In this document: positions 1-6,381 of the stretch, piece by piece | How the letters are laid out: each line of letters starts with the position of its first letter | Position numbering within the stretch: the stretch's first letter is position 1 | Assembly: GCA_947176485.1 (NCBI GenBank) | Contig: CAMWQS010000012.1 | Coordinates: forward strand, 1 to 20,709 | From: an uncultured Clostridia bacterium | Lineage (GTDB): Bacteria > Bacillota > Clostridia > Christensenellales > Borkfalkiaceae | DNA: 20,709 nucleotides | Direction of reading: 5' to 3' | Program-made: the position numbers and the translations under genes | The notes under the pieces: model-generated | The model's input: the letters and a program-made list of their open reading frames with translations, nothing else | Told to the model about the DNA's origin: nothing | The model's database searches: none

Positions 1-193
1 CTACAAGCTCGTCCAAAGTAATATCGAAGATATCGGCAAGTCGGCACAGCGTATAAATATCCGGCGTGCTGTAACCCGTTTCGTAGTTTGAAACAAGACT
101 CTTCTTTCCGTTCAGCTTTTCTGCCAAATCTTCTTGCGTCATTTTTAATTGTTTTCTGAAAAATTTAATATTTTCTGCAATTTTCGTCTTCAT
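1..193 (-). CDS. XRE-family helix-turn-helix regulator, C-terminal end cut off by the window
   Basis: Reading leftward from the ATG at 193-191, an open frame runs 64 codons to the window edge. It begins MKTKIAENIKFFRKQ and continues with MTQEDLAEKLN, SLVSNYETG and LADIFDITLDEL. This is the layout of the XRE/Cro-C1 DNA-binding domain: helix 1, the helix-turn-helix with the usual QEDLA and S-x-YE-G signatures, then the closing helices with the 'LA.IF..TLDEL' ending. Such proteins are normally cytoplasmic dimeric repressors that bind palindromic operators. The divergent gene starts at 282, and the 88 bp between them hold two copies of a palindrome, so control of the neighbour and of itself is likely (inference). 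No clear Shine-Dalgarno site precedes this ATG and no convincing promoter was found for it. What follows the DNA-binding domain, if anything, is outside the window. Confidence 0.9.
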   Translation of the reverse strand, partial: MKTKIAENIKFFRKQLKMTQEDLAEKLNGKKSLVSNYETGYSTPDIYTLCRLADIFDITLDELV

Positions 194-197
194 TTAC

Positions 198-226
198 TTT
201 ACAAAAGTACAAGATATTTGTATAAT
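198..226 (+). promoter_or_regulatory. Sigma-A type promoter for the membrane-protein gene at 282
   Basis: TTTACA at 198-203 and TATAAT at 221-226 are separated by 17 bp, which is close to consensus. Transcription would start near 233, leaving a leader of about 50 nt with a GAGAGG ribosome site at 269-274, 7 nt before the ATG at 282. Palindromic operator copies lie over the spacer/-10 and over the predicted start. Confidence 0.8.
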
Positions 227-255
227 ATAATCAAAAGTACAAGATTCTTGTACTT
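205..255. promoter_or_regulatory. Two operator-like palindromes, centres 30 bp apart
   Basis: The copy at 235-255 is a perfect inverted repeat of the half-site AAGTACAAGA around one central base. The copy at 205-225 has the same left half and a degenerate right half (ATTTGTATAA). Their centres, 215 and 245, are 30 bp apart, about three helical turns, so two dimers would sit on the same face of the DNA. The first copy overlaps the spacer and -10 of the promoter at 198-226, and the second covers the predicted start of transcription. This arrangement suits repression by the adjacent XRE protein. The symmetry is seen directly; which protein binds is inferred. Confidence 0.7.
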
Positions 256-281
256 ATAGTATTTACAAGAGAGGAAAAAAT

Positions 282-821
282 ATGGGACGATACCTTATAC
301 AAAGTAAGTCGTGCCGAGGCATTGCGGGCGACAAGTGGCTTTTGAAGTTGGAAAAGAAGGCGTTTGGTTGGCACTTTTGGTCAACCGAAAACGAGCACGA
401 GTACGGATACCAAATAAGCTCCGACGGGATGAGCGGACATACTACACACAGAGTAATTCAATGGCTGGAATTCCGCAGACCTTCACCCTATTCACGAAAC
501 TTTTTATTTGTTTTGACCGAATTTTTTGATAAATTGTTCTCGTTTTTCAGAAGAATTTTTATTTCAATAGGCACCCCCATTCTGTTTATTGCATTAATTT
601 TAGGCTTAGTTTGCCAATACGGCTGCGGCGAAGCTGATTTGGGCAATATCTTTCTTAAAGTTGCTTTGGGGCTGGCTATAGCCTACGCTATAAGCATTGC
701 AGAAACCTTTATTCTTTCGGGCTTTGGACTGCTTTGGAGAAAGGTTTTCAGAATAGACGAAAAGCTTAAAGAAGTTTACGGCGACGACCTTGCAGCAGCC
801 TGCGTTTTCGACGGTGAGTAA
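282..821 (+). CDS. Small predicted membrane protein of unknown function, probably under XRE control
   Basis: This 179-residue protein is not recognised as a member of any named family. It has a soluble N-terminal part of about 90 residues, rich in basic and aromatic residues. Two hydrophobic stretches follow, at roughly residues 92-112 (ending near FIALILGLVC) and 122-150 (VALGLAIAYAISIAETFIL), then a charged tail (RIDEKLKEVYGDDLA). A topology with both ends in the cytoplasm is plausible. The start is well supported: GAGAGG lies 7 nt upstream and a near-consensus promoter lies before that. The gene stands alone between the divergent XRE gene and a terminator. A role in stress or envelope response, or in immunity to a toxin, is possible, but nothing in the sequence decides this. 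Confidence 0.8.
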   Translation: MGRYLIQSKSCRGIAGDKWLLKLEKKAFGWHFWSTENEHEYGYQISSDGMSGHTTHRVIQWLEFRRPSPYSRNFLFVLTEFFDKLFSFFRRIFISIGTPILFIALILGLVCQYGCGEADLGNIFLKVALGLAIAYAISIAETFILSGFGLLWRKVFRIDEKLKEVYGDDLAAACVFDGE

Positions 822-843
822 ATACGAATATCTAAATACGAAT

Positions 844-871
844 ATACCGACGGCAATTATGCCGTCGGTAT
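844..871. terminator. Strong hairpin terminator between convergent genes
   Basis: A perfect 12-bp stem (ATACCGACGGCA paired with TGCCGTCGGTAT, loop ATTA) is followed on the plus strand by TTATTTTAATAAAA. It lies 22 bp after the stop of the plus-strand membrane-protein gene and 26 bp beyond the stop of the minus-strand dehydrogenase gene, so it could serve both. The T-tract is better on the plus side. Just before it, a 14-bp near-perfect tandem duplication (TAAATACGAATAT at 819 and 833) spans the stop codon. Confidence 0.88.
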
Positions 872-897
872 TTATTTTAATAAAATTTGAAACAGCT

Positions 898-2262
898 TTA
901 CGCAAGCTTTGAAAGAATGTGCCTTGCTACGTGCACTCCGCTTGCCGAGGCGTGCGAAAGCGAATGCGTTACGCCGCTGCCGTCGCCGATAAAATACAGC
1001 CCGTTGTGCAGCGTTTCAAGGTTTTCGTCCGTTTCCACTTCCATATTGTAGAACTTAACCTCTACGCCGTACAAAAGCGTTTCGTCGTTTGCCGTACCGG
1101 TTGCCACCTTGTCGAGGGCGTAAATCATCTCGATAATTCCGTCAAGTATGCGCTTGGGAAGGATAAGGCTTAAATCGCCCGGGGTTGCGCTAAGCGTGGG
1201 CACGACGAGGTTCTCGTCAAGTCTCTTTTGCGTACTGCGCCTACCTCTTACCAAATCTCCGAAGCGTTGAACGATTACGCCGTCCCCAAGCATATTAGAA
1301 AGCTTTGCAATACTCTCGCCGTAGCCGTTGCTGTCCTTGAACGGCTCGGAAAAGTGCTTGGATACCAAAAGAGCAAAGTTCGTATTGTTCGTCTTGCGGC
1401 TCTCGTCCTCGAAGCTGTGCCCGTTGACGGTGATAATTCCGTTCGTATTCTCGTTTACCACTATGCCGTGCGGGTTCATACAGAAGGTGCGCACCTTGTC
1501 CTCGTACTTTTCGGTGGTGTACACTATCTTGCTTTCGTACAGCTCGTCGGTAATGTGTTCGAAAATTTCCGCGTTCAGTTCAACGCGCACGCCGATATCC
1601 ACGCGGTTAGAGTGGGTCGTGATGCCGAGTTTTTTGCAAATCCCCTCCATCCACTTACTGCCGCTTCTGCCGGCGGATACGATGCAATACTTGCACGAAT
1701 AGTTTTTATCCGCAACTACCTCGAAGCCGTTTGCGGTCTTTTTAATATCGCTTACGTGCGTATTGAAGAAAAAGTCAACTTTATCTTTAAGCTCTGCAAA
1801 GATGTTCGTAAGCACGGTGTAATTTATATCCGTACCCAAATGGCGCACCCGTGCGTTTAAAAGATTCAGCTTATTCTGCGTGCAAACTTTATGGAAGTGC
1901 GTGCCCGCCGTTGAATACAGCTTCGTGTTCTCGCCGCCGTGCGCTACGTTGATTTTATCAACGTACTCCATAAGCTCCAACGCAGTCTTTTTGCCGATAT
2001 GCTCGTAAAGGCTTCCGCCGAAGTCGTTGGTAATATTGTATTTTCCGTCTGAAAAGGCTCCCGCACCGCCGAAGCCCGACATAATCGAGCAAGTTTTGCA
2101 GCTTACGCAAGATTTAACTTTTACGCCGTCAATGGGGCACTTGCGCTTGGAAAGCTCGTTGCCTTCTTCAAACACTGCCACCTTAAGCCCGCTGTTTCTC
2201 AGCTCGTACGCGGAGAAAATTCCGCCCGGCCCCGCGCCTATAATAATAACTTCATAATTCAT
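898..2262 (-). CDS. FAD-dependent dehydrogenase of the COG2509 type
   Basis: This predicted cytoplasmic flavoprotein has 454 residues. The N-terminus (MNYEVIIIGAGPGG) is a Rossmann dinucleotide-binding fold with GxGxxG at residues 9-14, followed by an acidic end to the second strand (VAVFEEG). Next come a cysteine cluster (C42, C52, C55, C58) and GFGGAGAFSDGK, which are hallmarks of the uncharacterised COG2509 dehydrogenases. The C-terminus has the second FAD contact region, GLYFIGDGSGVTHSLSHASASG. The substrate of this family is not established. The start at 2262 is chosen because GAGG lies 5 nt upstream; an in-frame TTG at 2280 has no such site. The first 11 bp overlap the end of the upstream nucleotidase-kinase gene, so the two are very likely co-transcribed and translationally coupled. 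A role in nucleotide metabolism by association is only a suggestion. Confidence 0.9.
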   Translation of the reverse strand: MNYEVIIIGAGPGGIFSAYELRNSGLKVAVFEEGNELSKRKCPIDGVKVKSCVSCKTCSIMSGFGGAGAFSDGKYNITNDFGGSLYEHIGKKTALELMEYVDKINVAHGGENTKLYSTAGTHFHKVCTQNKLNLLNARVRHLGTDINYTVLTNIFAELKDKVDFFFNTHVSDIKKTANGFEVVADKNYSCKYCIVSAGRSGSKWMEGICKKLGITTHSNRVDIGVRVELNAEIFEHITDELYESKIVYTTEKYEDKVRTFCMNPHGIVVNENTNGIITVNGHSFEDESRKTNNTNFALLVSKHFSEPFKDSNGYGESIAKLSNMLGDGVIVQRFGDLVRGRRSTQKRLDENLVVPTLSATPGDLSLILPKRILDGIIEMIYALDKVATGTANDETLLYGVEVKFYNMEVETDENLETLHNGLYFIGDGSGVTHSLSHASASGVHVARHILSKLA

Positions 2263-3376
2263 AAGTGCCTCGTTGTTCAACTAAATTTACTATCTTTTCT
2301 ACGGCTTCCGAAATATCGTCGCCCACGGCAATAGCCGCGTCGCACACTTCACTGTTGCGATACTCGAAGTCAAGCGACATAATACGCCGCGTTTTGTCGT
2401 CAATATCTATATCCCTGTCGATTATGCTTTTAATCGCTTCCTCGCGCTCTCTGTGCGTGAACACGAGCATTGCGCGCTCACGGTAAAGATTTTTCAGCGT
2501 AATCGCGCCGCAGATGTCGATGGGGATAACGGCTACGCCACCGCCGTCGACGATGGGAGAAATGTCTTTTTCGGAAGTGCCGAAGTGATATCCGCTGTAA
2601 ACGGTCGTTTCAATGTAGCTTCCCGCCTTCATTTCGCGGAGGAACTGCTCCTCACTGATAAAACGGTACGCGTCTTTATCTTCGGTGTTACGGCGGGGAC
2701 GGGTGGTCGAAGTCAAAGGCTTTTTGAAACCATCCCTTCGCGTTAATTCGTTTGCGATTTCGGTTTTGGAAGTACCCGAAGGGCCTACCAGACAGAGCAC
2801 GCCGCCGTTTTTGATAACGGGGAATTTTTCCGAAAAGGAATTACGCACCATTTCGCAGAAGTGCAAAAAGTCGTCGTAGCTGTTTACCGAAAGTAATCCC
2901 GAAAGACCCGTGTTCCAAGGCTTACGGAATAATACGGGATAAGCCGCCCGCGAGCTTGAAATATTGTGCGCGCCGTCGTCAAGCATAATATCTAAAGATA
3001 TTACGTCCTTACGCGTACCGAGTATAATATTGTTTGCGGGAATTTCGGGAAAGTCCTTAATTAACCGCTCCGCCCTTGCACTCATGCAGCAGGCGGGGAC
3101 GGCGGTGACGAAGAAAACGTCGGCAATTTCCGAAAGTTTTTTAACGAATTCCTGCGCGCCAGGGGTTATGGGTTGGGTGCGGACGAACTCCGGGTCGGAG
3201 TAAAGCTGAATACGCTCTTCCGAGTGTCTGCCGCTTGCGCCCCAGCACTTTATATCCTCTAACTTGACGGGTTTTTCGTCAGGGTATCTATTATTTATAA
3301 TAGATACGGCGTAAGAATTGCATTCATACAGCGTATCGTCAACGTCTAAACCGACTCTTATTCTATACTTTCTCAT
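2252..3376 (-). CDS. Fusion of 5'(3')-deoxyribonucleotidase (HAD) and guanylate-kinase-like domain
   Basis: This 374-residue protein has two catalytic-looking modules. Residues 1 to about 180 resemble the NT5C-type 5'(3')-deoxyribonucleotidases of the HAD superfamily: GLDVDDTLYE (nucleophile D11 and D13), FFVTAVPA (motif II), a lysine near 123, and MLDDGAHN (motif IV acids 133-134). These enzymes remove phosphate from (d)NMPs. Residues from about 190 to the end resemble guanylate kinase: P-loop GPSGTSKT (198-205), STTRPRR (223-229), DAYRFISEEQF, and Y..YHFGTS with the glycine-rich turn that follows. These enzymes phosphorylate (d)GMP. All key motifs of both halves are present, so neither half looks dead. 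The pairing of opposing activities is unusual. The gene heads a two-gene unit with the FAD dehydrogenase, with an 11-bp overlap. No ribosome site precedes the ATG, and promoter geometry predicts a leaderless transcript. The specificity of each half is inferred. Confidence 0.85.
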   Translation of the reverse strand: MRKYRIRVGLDVDDTLYECNSYAVSIINNRYPDEKPVKLEDIKCWGASGRHSEERIQLYSDPEFVRTQPITPGAQEFVKKLSEIADVFFVTAVPACCMSARAERLIKDFPEIPANNIILGTRKDVISLDIMLDDGAHNISSSRAAYPVLFRKPWNTGLSGLLSVNSYDDFLHFCEMVRNSFSEKFPVIKNGGVLCLVGPSGTSKTEIANELTRRDGFKKPLTSTTRPRRNTEDKDAYRFISEEQFLREMKAGSYIETTVYSGYHFGTSEKDISPIVDGGGVAVIPIDICGAITLKNLYRERAMLVFTHREREEAIKSIIDRDIDIDDKTRRIMSLDFEYRNSEVCDAAIAVGDDISEAVEKIVNLVEQRGTYEL

Positions 3377-3384
3377 ACAGTATT

Positions 3385-3413
3385 ATTTTAATATATTTGG
3401 CAGTAATTGTCAA
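3385..3413 (-). promoter_or_regulatory. Promoter of the nucleotidase-kinase gene, placed for a leaderless mRNA
   Basis: On the minus strand, TTGACA (3413-3408) and TAAAAT (3390-3385) are separated by exactly 17 bp. Only 8 nt separate the -10 from the ATG at 3376, so transcription would begin at or within about two bases of the start codon. No Shine-Dalgarno sequence precedes the ATG, which agrees with leaderless translation. Confidence 0.82.
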
Positions 3414-3426
3414 GACAAAACCGCTA

Positions 3427-3455
3427 TTGACAAGAGGGCGGGTTTATGATATAAT
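3427..3455 (+). promoter_or_regulatory. Consensus promoter of the nrnA-nrnA-surE unit
   Basis: Perfect TTGACA (3427-3432) and TATAAT (3450-3455) hexamers are separated by 17 bp. The -35 is only 13 bp from the -35 of the divergent minus-strand promoter, so the two units are transcribed back to back. Transcription should start near 3462, giving a leader of about 50 nt that contains a 10-bp direct repeat (ACAAAACGGA at 3473 and 3494). Confidence 0.88.
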
Positions 3456-3489
3456 ATTATGATACGATAAGTACAAAACGGATATAAAT

Positions 3490-3510
3490 ATGCACAAAAC
3501 GGAGATATGA
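3490..3510 (+). other. Possible six-codon leader ORF overlapping the first nrnA start
   Basis: ATG at 3490 opens a frame encoding MHKTEI and stopping at TGA 3508-3510, which overlaps the ATG at 3507 as ATGA. A GGAT at 3480-3483, 6 nt upstream, could serve as a weak ribosome site. It may couple translation to the phosphoesterase gene or may be accidental. The structure is seen; the function is speculative. Confidence 0.25.
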
Positions 3511-3512
3511 AG

Positions 3513-4451
3513 ATGTTCAAAAATGCACTGAAATTGATTAAAAAATACCAAAAAATTATAATTCACCGCCATTCTTACCCCGACGGCGACGCACTTGGAA
3601 GCCAGCTTGGGCTTGCGGCTATAATTAAAGACAATTTTAAGGGCAAAGAAGTTTACGTCGTGGGCGACGAGGCGACGCGCCTTCCCTTTATGAACGGCGT
3701 TATGGACGAGATACCCGACGAGTACTATAGGGACGCGCTTGCAATAATTTTGGACTGCGGCTCCTCCCGTCTTATCTGCGACGAAAGATACAAAACCGCC
3801 GCAAAAACCTTGCGTATTGACCACCACATTTACTGCGAGAAAATTGCCGACGTTGATATAGTTGACAACACTTACGAAAGCGCGTGCGGTATGGTTGCAA
3901 TGTTTGCCAAAGAGTGCAAGCTGAAATTGAGCCCCGTATCCGCAACCGCGCTGTATACGGGTATGGTTACGGACAGCGGAAGGTTCGTTTTCGACTCCAC
4001 CTCCGCCCGCACCTTCGAGCTTGCGGCTTTCCTTATGTCGCAGCCCATTGATTTGAATACCCTCTACTACAATTTGTATTCCGAGGACTTTTCCGAAATT
4101 ATCGAGAAAGCGGACAATATGCACAAGATTAAATTTACGGAAAACAACGTTGCGTACATTTACACCGCGAAGGAAGATTTGCCTGCAAACGGCGACGCCG
4201 CCCCCATCGTTTCAACGGGGCTTGTGGGACTTATGCGCGACATTAAGGGCGTACACGCTTGGGTGAACTTTACCGAAAGCTTTGACGGCGTGCATACGGA
4301 AATACGCAGTAACAAATACAACATTAACCCCATTGCCGTTAAATACGGCGGCGGCGGGCACAAGAAAGCGAGCGGCTGCACCGTGCCCGACAAGGATACC
4401 GCAATGAAGCTGCTTGCAGATTTGAACGAGCTTGCGGCGGAGAATGCTTAA
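3513..4451 (+). CDS. nrnA: DHH/DHHA1 phosphoesterase, NrnA type (nanoRNase / pAp phosphatase), copy 1
   Basis: This 312-residue cytoplasmic enzyme belongs to the NrnA branch of the DHH phosphoesterases, which use Mn2+ to degrade 2-5 nt oligoribonucleotides and to dephosphorylate pAp. Motifs appear in the expected order: HSYPDGDALGS (motif I, near residue 20), ILDCGSS (motif II), RIDHH (DHH, near 103), GMVTDSGRF (motif IV, near 150), then the DHHA1 substrate-binding domain with GGGGHKKASG (279-288). Length is typical. The start at 3513 is preferred because GGAG at 3501-3504 is 8 nt away. The in-frame ATG at 3507 would leave only 2 nt, unless it is reached by coupling from the six-codon leader ORF. 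It is the first gene of a plus-strand unit with a second paralogue and surE. RNA versus pAp specificity cannot be told from sequence. Confidence 0.92.
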   Translation: MFKNALKLIKKYQKIIIHRHSYPDGDALGSQLGLAAIIKDNFKGKEVYVVGDEATRLPFMNGVMDEIPDEYYRDALAIILDCGSSRLICDERYKTAAKTLRIDHHIYCEKIADVDIVDNTYESACGMVAMFAKECKLKLSPVSATALYTGMVTDSGRFVFDSTSARTFELAAFLMSQPIDLNTLYYNLYSEDFSEIIEKADNMHKIKFTENNVAYIYTAKEDLPANGDAAPIVSTGLVGLMRDIKGVHAWVNFTESFDGVHTEIRSNKYNINPIAVKYGGGGHKKASGCTVPDKDTAMKLLADLNELAAENA

Positions 4452-4454
4452 AGG

Positions 4455-4544
4455 GCTGGATTGCTTCGCTTTGCTTTGCGCAATATTACAAGAAGCAATT
4501 ACAATAAGGTGCACAAACCGTCGCTAACGCTCGGGCGCAATGAC
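4455..4544. repeat. Intergenic palindromic repeat region, diverged copy with an interruption
   Basis: The gap between the two DHH genes opens with CTGGATTGCTTCGCT (4455-4470) and closes with CGCTCGGGCGCAATGAC (4528-4544). These correspond to the left and right ends of the compact element at 6276-6304. Between them lies about 57 bp of AT-richer sequence. This looks like one element opened by an insertion, or two degenerate copies. The small inverted repeat ATTGC...GCAAT recurs inside. No coding sequence is seen here. The function is unknown; such elements are commonly dispersed between genes. Confidence 0.55.
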
Positions 4545-4559
4545 AATTGAGTGATTATT

Positions 4560-5552
4560 ATGAATGAAGAGATAAAAAGGCAAATTTTAAATAAAATCGA
4601 GAGCTACGATAAGATAATCGTATCCCGCCATATCCGCCCCGACGGGGACGCAGTAGGTTCAACCAAGGGCTTTGCGGGCATCTTACGCGCCACTTACCCC
4701 GAAAAGAAGGTTTACGTTATTAACGAGGACTACGCCGACCACACGGCGTTTTTAGGCGGTGAGGACACCATTCCCGAAAACGAGGTCGACGAGGTTTACG
4801 ACGGCGCGCTTTTGGTCGTTATAGATACGGGCGTTGAGGACAGAATTTCAAACAGCAACTATAAAAAAGCGAAAGAGATTATTAAAATAGACCACCACAT
4901 AGACGATAAGCCTTACGGCGATATAAGCTGGGTTGAGGACTTCCGCTCCTCCGCCTGCGAAATGATAGCCGACTTTTACGTAACCTTTAAAGACAAGCTG
5001 AAAATTACGAAAGAGGCTGCAACATGCATTTATTGCGGTATGGTAACGGACAGCGGCAGATTCCGCTACGAGGGCGTCACGGGCGAGACTATGCGGCTTG
5101 CGGGCGCGCTGCTCGATTTGGATATAGATACCCAAACGCTGTATGCACACTTGTACACGGACGAGTTTGATGCGCTTAGGTTGAAATCATACGTGTACGA
5201 CCATATAAAGATAACACCGCACGGCGTTGCCTACGTATATATGGACGAGACGGTGCAGAAAAAGTTTAATTTGACGTTGGAAGCCGCAAGCGAGGTCGTC
5301 AGCGACTTAAAAACCATTCGCGGCAGCCTTATATGGATTGCGTTTATAGATAATAAGGAGAAAAATAATATACGCGTAAGGCTCAGAAGCCGCTTTTTGG
5401 GCATAAACGAGCTTGCAAACAAGTATCACGGCGGCGGACACTTCACCTCTGCGGGGGCGACGGTGTATTCCAAGGAAGAAATGCAAGCACTTATCGAGGA
5501 CGCCGACAAGCTGCTTGGAGAGTTTAAAGAAAAATACGGTGAAAGACTGTGA
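4560..5552 (+). CDS. nrnA: DHH/DHHA1 phosphoesterase, NrnA type, copy 2
   Basis: This 330-residue paralogue of the preceding gene carries the same signature set: HIRPDGDAVGS near residue 24, VIDTGVEDR, KIDHH near 109, GMVTDSGRFRY near 160, and GGGHFTSAG near 291 in the DHHA1 domain. All metal-binding residues of the family are present, so it should be active on short oligonucleotides or pAp. The start at 4560 is chosen because GAGTG at 4549-4553 lies 6 nt upstream. The in-frame GTG at 4551 has no ribosome site. The C-terminal end overlaps surE by 4 bp (GTGA), showing tight coupling. The two paralogues differ clearly across the middle and in the DHHA1 half, so this is an old duplication with room for different substrate preferences. 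Which copy does what is not visible. Confidence 0.92.
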   Translation: MNEEIKRQILNKIESYDKIIVSRHIRPDGDAVGSTKGFAGILRATYPEKKVYVINEDYADHTAFLGGEDTIPENEVDEVYDGALLVVIDTGVEDRISNSNYKKAKEIIKIDHHIDDKPYGDISWVEDFRSSACEMIADFYVTFKDKLKITKEAATCIYCGMVTDSGRFRYEGVTGETMRLAGALLDLDIDTQTLYAHLYTDEFDALRLKSYVYDHIKITPHGVAYVYMDETVQKKFNLTLEAASEVVSDLKTIRGSLIWIAFIDNKEKNNIRVRLRSRFLGINELANKYHGGGHFTSAGATVYSKEEMQALIEDADKLLGEFKEKYGERL

Positions 5553-6271
5553 GAATTTTAATAGTTAACGACGACGGCATTAACGCCGAAGGAATAAAAT
5601 ATTTAGTAAATTGGGCTAAAACCAAAGGCGATGTCAGCGTGTTCGCGCCCAAGGTACAGCAGAGCGGCAAAAGCCACAGCATTGAAATACACGGCGGATA
5701 CGAGGTCAAAAAGGTTGACCCGTTCGACGGAGTTGAAGCTTACAGCGTTGACAGTACCCCCGCCGACTGCGTGAGAATTGCGACGCTTGGGTTTAAAAAA
5801 GAGTTTGACTTAGTGCTTTCGGGAATAAACTGCGGGCACAACCTTGGCGGTGATATCAGATATTCGGGCACGGTCGGTGCGTGCTTTGAGGCAGCTAAAA
5901 GCGGAATTAAGGCGATAGCTATTTCGGCTTGCTTTACTTCCTTTGACAACGCGGTTAAGAATTTGGACAGAATATGGAACGAAATTCAAAGCCGCAGAAT
6001 GTTGGACTATACGGATATACTTAACGTAAATATACCCGAAAAGGGCGACGAGATACTTATTACGAGGGTTGGCGAGGCGATTTACAGCGACGATTTTGCC
6101 TTCCTTGAAGGCGACACCGTTATGCCGCAGCTAATAAGCCTTTACAAGGGCACGCACAACCTTGAAATAGACACCGACGCGACTATGAGCGGGTATATCT
6201 CTATCTCCCCCATTAGCGTTGAATTGACGAACCATTACGCATTAGACGTTATTAAGAAGAACGTTGGGTGA
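5549..6271 (+). CDS. surE: 5'/3'-nucleotidase SurE
   Basis: This 240-residue protein has the full SurE pattern: MRILIVNDDGINAEGI with metal-binding DD at residues 8-9, APKVQQSGKSHSI, STPADCVRIA, and SGINCGHNLGGDIRYSGTV, the conserved glycine-rich metal/phosphate site. SurE is a metal-dependent nucleoside-monophosphate phosphatase that also acts on short polyphosphates. Length is close to the family norm. Translation begins at GTG 5549, overlapping the stop of the second DHH gene by 4 bp, with GGTGA about 6 nt upstream. As last gene of the unit it could finish what the DHH enzymes begin: oligonucleotide to mononucleotide to nucleoside. The gene is followed by a small palindromic repeat and a terminator. 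Confidence 0.95.
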   Translation: MRILIVNDDGINAEGIKYLVNWAKTKGDVSVFAPKVQQSGKSHSIEIHGGYEVKKVDPFDGVEAYSVDSTPADCVRIATLGFKKEFDLVLSGINCGHNLGGDIRYSGTVGACFEAAKSGIKAIAISACFTSFDNAVKNLDRIWNEIQSRRMLDYTDILNVNIPEKGDEILITRVGEAIYSDDFAFLEGDTVMPQLISLYKGTHNLEIDTDATMSGYISISPISVELTNHYALDVIKKNVG

Positions 6272-6275
6272 TTGT

Positions 6276-6304
6276 CTGGATTGCTTCGCTTCGCTCGCAA
6301 TGAC
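6276..6304. repeat. Short palindromic intergenic repeat, compact copy
   Basis: CTGGATTGCTTCGC at the left and CGCTCGCAATGAC at the right form an interrupted inverted repeat (ATTGC...GCAAT with a TTCGC-rich middle). The same ends occur at 4455-4544 in the other long gap of this operon. GCAATGAC appears again at 6313-6320. Elements of this style are familiar as dispersed repeats in many genomes (recollection, not checked). Confidence 0.6.
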
Positions 6305-6333
6305 GGTGTGGTGCAATGACGATTACATAAAAA

Positions 6334-6361
6334 AACAGCCTTCCCGTGAGGGAAGGTTGTT
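6334..6361. terminator. Bidirectional terminator between surE and the convergent lipoprotein gene
   Basis: A 12-bp stem (AACAGCCTTCCC with GGGAAGGTTGTT, one G-T pair, loop GTGA) is flanked by seven A on the left and a run of T on the right. It can therefore stop transcription from both directions. It lies about 60 bp after surE and about 20 bp after the minus-strand stop at 6382. Confidence 0.92.
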
Positions 6362-6381
6362 TTTGTGTTGTTGTAAATTAA

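Noticed and set aside
1..821. XRE gene plus small membrane protein as a toxin-antitoxin pair
   Set aside because: The genes are divergent rather than an overlapping pair, and the membrane protein at about 180 residues matches no toxin I recognise. A plain repressor-target pair explains the layout better.
1228..1860. Plus-strand open frame of 210 codons inside the dehydrogenase gene
   Set aside because: It is antisense to a well-conserved flavoprotein with intact motifs, has no ribosome site, and its translation resembles no known fold. It is a by-product of codon bias.
2263..2280. TTG start 18 bp upstream for the dehydrogenase
   Set aside because: The ATG at 2262 has GAGG at proper spacing and begins directly with the flavin-binding strand; the TTG has no ribosome site.
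3444..4124. Minus-strand open frame of 226 codons opposite the first nrnA
   Set aside because: It runs antisense through the conserved DHH motifs and across a consensus promoter, with no recognisable protein features.
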